From Gammaproteobacteria bacterium (GTDB lineage Bacteria > Pseudomonadota > Gammaproteobacteria > Burkholderiales > Gallionellaceae), in the NCBI GenBank assembly GCA_018820925.1, contig JAHJNJ010000042.1, forward strand, positions 62,001-126,000: DNA of 64,000 nucleotides, in the 5' to 3' direction. Of the stretch, positions 63,302 to 64,000 are shown piece after piece; the first letter of the stretch is position 1, and the number at the start of each line of letters is the position of its first letter. Below the pieces are notes generated by a model. The model was not told the origin of the DNA and did no database searches. It worked only from the letters and a program-made list of their open reading frames with translations. The position numbers and the translations under genes are program-made.

Positions 63302-64000
63302 TTACATCTGCGACAATTTCTGCAACATCTGATCCGAAACAGTGATCGCCTTGGAGTTGATCTCGTATGCGCGCTGCGTCTGGATCATGTTCACCAGTTC
63401 TTCCACCACGTTCACGTTCGATGTTTCGACATATCCCTGGCTCAAGGTACCCGTCCCGTTCGTGCCGGGCACATTGGTGCTGGGCGTGCCGGATGAGGCC
63501 GTCTCCATGTACATGTTCTGCCCCATGCTTTGCAGACCGGACGGATTGATGAACGTCGCCAATTGCAGGCTACCGACCTGCACCGGCGCTGCCACCCCCG
63601 CCTGCGTGATGCTGACCACGCCATCCAGGCCGATGGTAACCGTGATGGCATTGGCCGGAATCGTGATGGCGGGTTGCACCACATAGCCGTTGGACGTCAC
63701 GATCTGTCCCTGGCTATCCGTCTGGAAAGCGCCGTCGCGGGTATAAGCCGTCGTGCCGTCGGGTTGCAATATCTGGAAGAACCCCGCCCCCTGGATCGCC
63801 ACATCCAGCTGGCCGTTGGTCTGTTGCAGGTTACCCTGGGTATGAATGCGCTCGGTGGCAACAGGACGCACGCCGGTACCGATTTGCAAACCGGAGGGAA
63901 TCTGCGTTTGTTGCGACGACTGCGCGCCGGGCTGGCGAATGTTCTGGTACAACAAGTCCTCGAATACTGCCCGCGCCCGCTTGAAACCATTGGTGCTGAC
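63302..64000 (-). CDS. flgG: Flagellar distal rod protein FlgG (C-terminal part; start beyond window)
   Basis: The 232 visible residues run from [19 protein letters not shown] to the end. The motifs [37 protein letters not shown] and [43 protein letters not shown] identify FlgG and not FlgF or FlgE. The missing part is about 28 residues. It is 3 bp from flgH; the order G-H-I-J-K-L is canonical. Confidence 0.96.
   Translation of the reverse strand, partial: VSTNGFKRARAVFEDLLYQNIRQPGAQSSQQTQIPSGLQIGTGVRPVATERIHTQGNLQQTNGQLDVAIQGAGFFQILQPDGTTAYTRDGAFQTDSQGQIVTSNGYVVQPAITIPANAITVTIGLDGVVSITQAGVAAPVQVGSLQLATFINPSGLQSMGQNMYMETASSGTPSTNVPGTNGTGTLSQGYVETSNVNVVEELVNMIQTQRAYEINSKAITVSDQMLQKLSQM

Overview
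This window looks like the chromosome of a flagellated, respiring betaproteobacterium. The gene order rpoH / sspA-sspB / petABC / his-hinT-tat, the HrcA-type control site in front of rpoH and the protein sequences fit Nitrosomonadales, with Gallionellaceae-like iron oxidisers as my best guess. No rRNA is present to confirm this. Most of the window is G+C-rich, with no tRNA, prophage, insertion sequence or CRISPR array that I can see.

Layout. 1-9.4 kb holds housekeeping and respiratory genes: the 5' part of glyA, rpoH under a CIRCE/sigma-70 control region, sspBA, the cytochrome bc1 operon petABC, an MgtC-type membrane protein, a Nif3-like protein and a DegS-like protease. 9.4-14.7 kb is one leftward operon hisC-hisB-hisH-hisA-hisF-hisI-hisE-hinT-tatA-tatC. 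It has no tatB, and a hairpin-rich insertion splits the hisF/hisI junction. 14.8-18.8 kb carries a two-component pair (the kinase has a degenerate receiver) and a diguanylate cyclase.

18.9-24.6 kb is a late flagellar operon: a very small flagellin behind a consensus sigma-28 promoter, then flaG-fliD-fliS-fliT, a FliK-like gene, a stand-alone FlhB C-terminal domain and a YcgR-type PilZ brake. 24.6-39.9 kb is an accessory island that I interpret as flagellin or surface glycan decoration. It holds a WbqC-like protein; a more A+T-rich cassette (GH43/GH130-like protein, ThDP enzyme, ATP-grasp ligase, metallophosphoesterase); an APS kinase overlapping a sulfotransferase; two TPR/SPINDLY-type glycosyltransferases; two methyltransferases; and a DegT-type aminotransferase. 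A frameshifted C-terminal remnant of the GH43-like gene lies at the other end of the A+T-rich part.

40.0-51.4 kb is the basal-body and export cluster: fliE leftward, then fliFGHIJKLMNOPQR rightward. 51.6-55.8 kb holds a bacteriohemerythrin, the oxygen-independent ubiquinone genes ubiUVT behind an FNR-type site at a class II position, and an isochorismatase-family hydrolase. 55.9-64 kb is leftward: flgG (partial)-flgH-flgI-flgJ, then flgK-flgL from their own sigma-28 promoter, a terminator, and a third TPR glycosyltransferase.

The two most unusual features are the sulfation/ThDP/ATP-grasp decoration island tied to a minimal flagellin with three TPR glycosyltransferases, and a small family of hairpin-rich repeats at gene junctions (hisF/hisI, after the diguanylate cyclase, and inside the extended N-terminus of FliI). 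Functions come from motif and family recognition by eye; no database search was possible.
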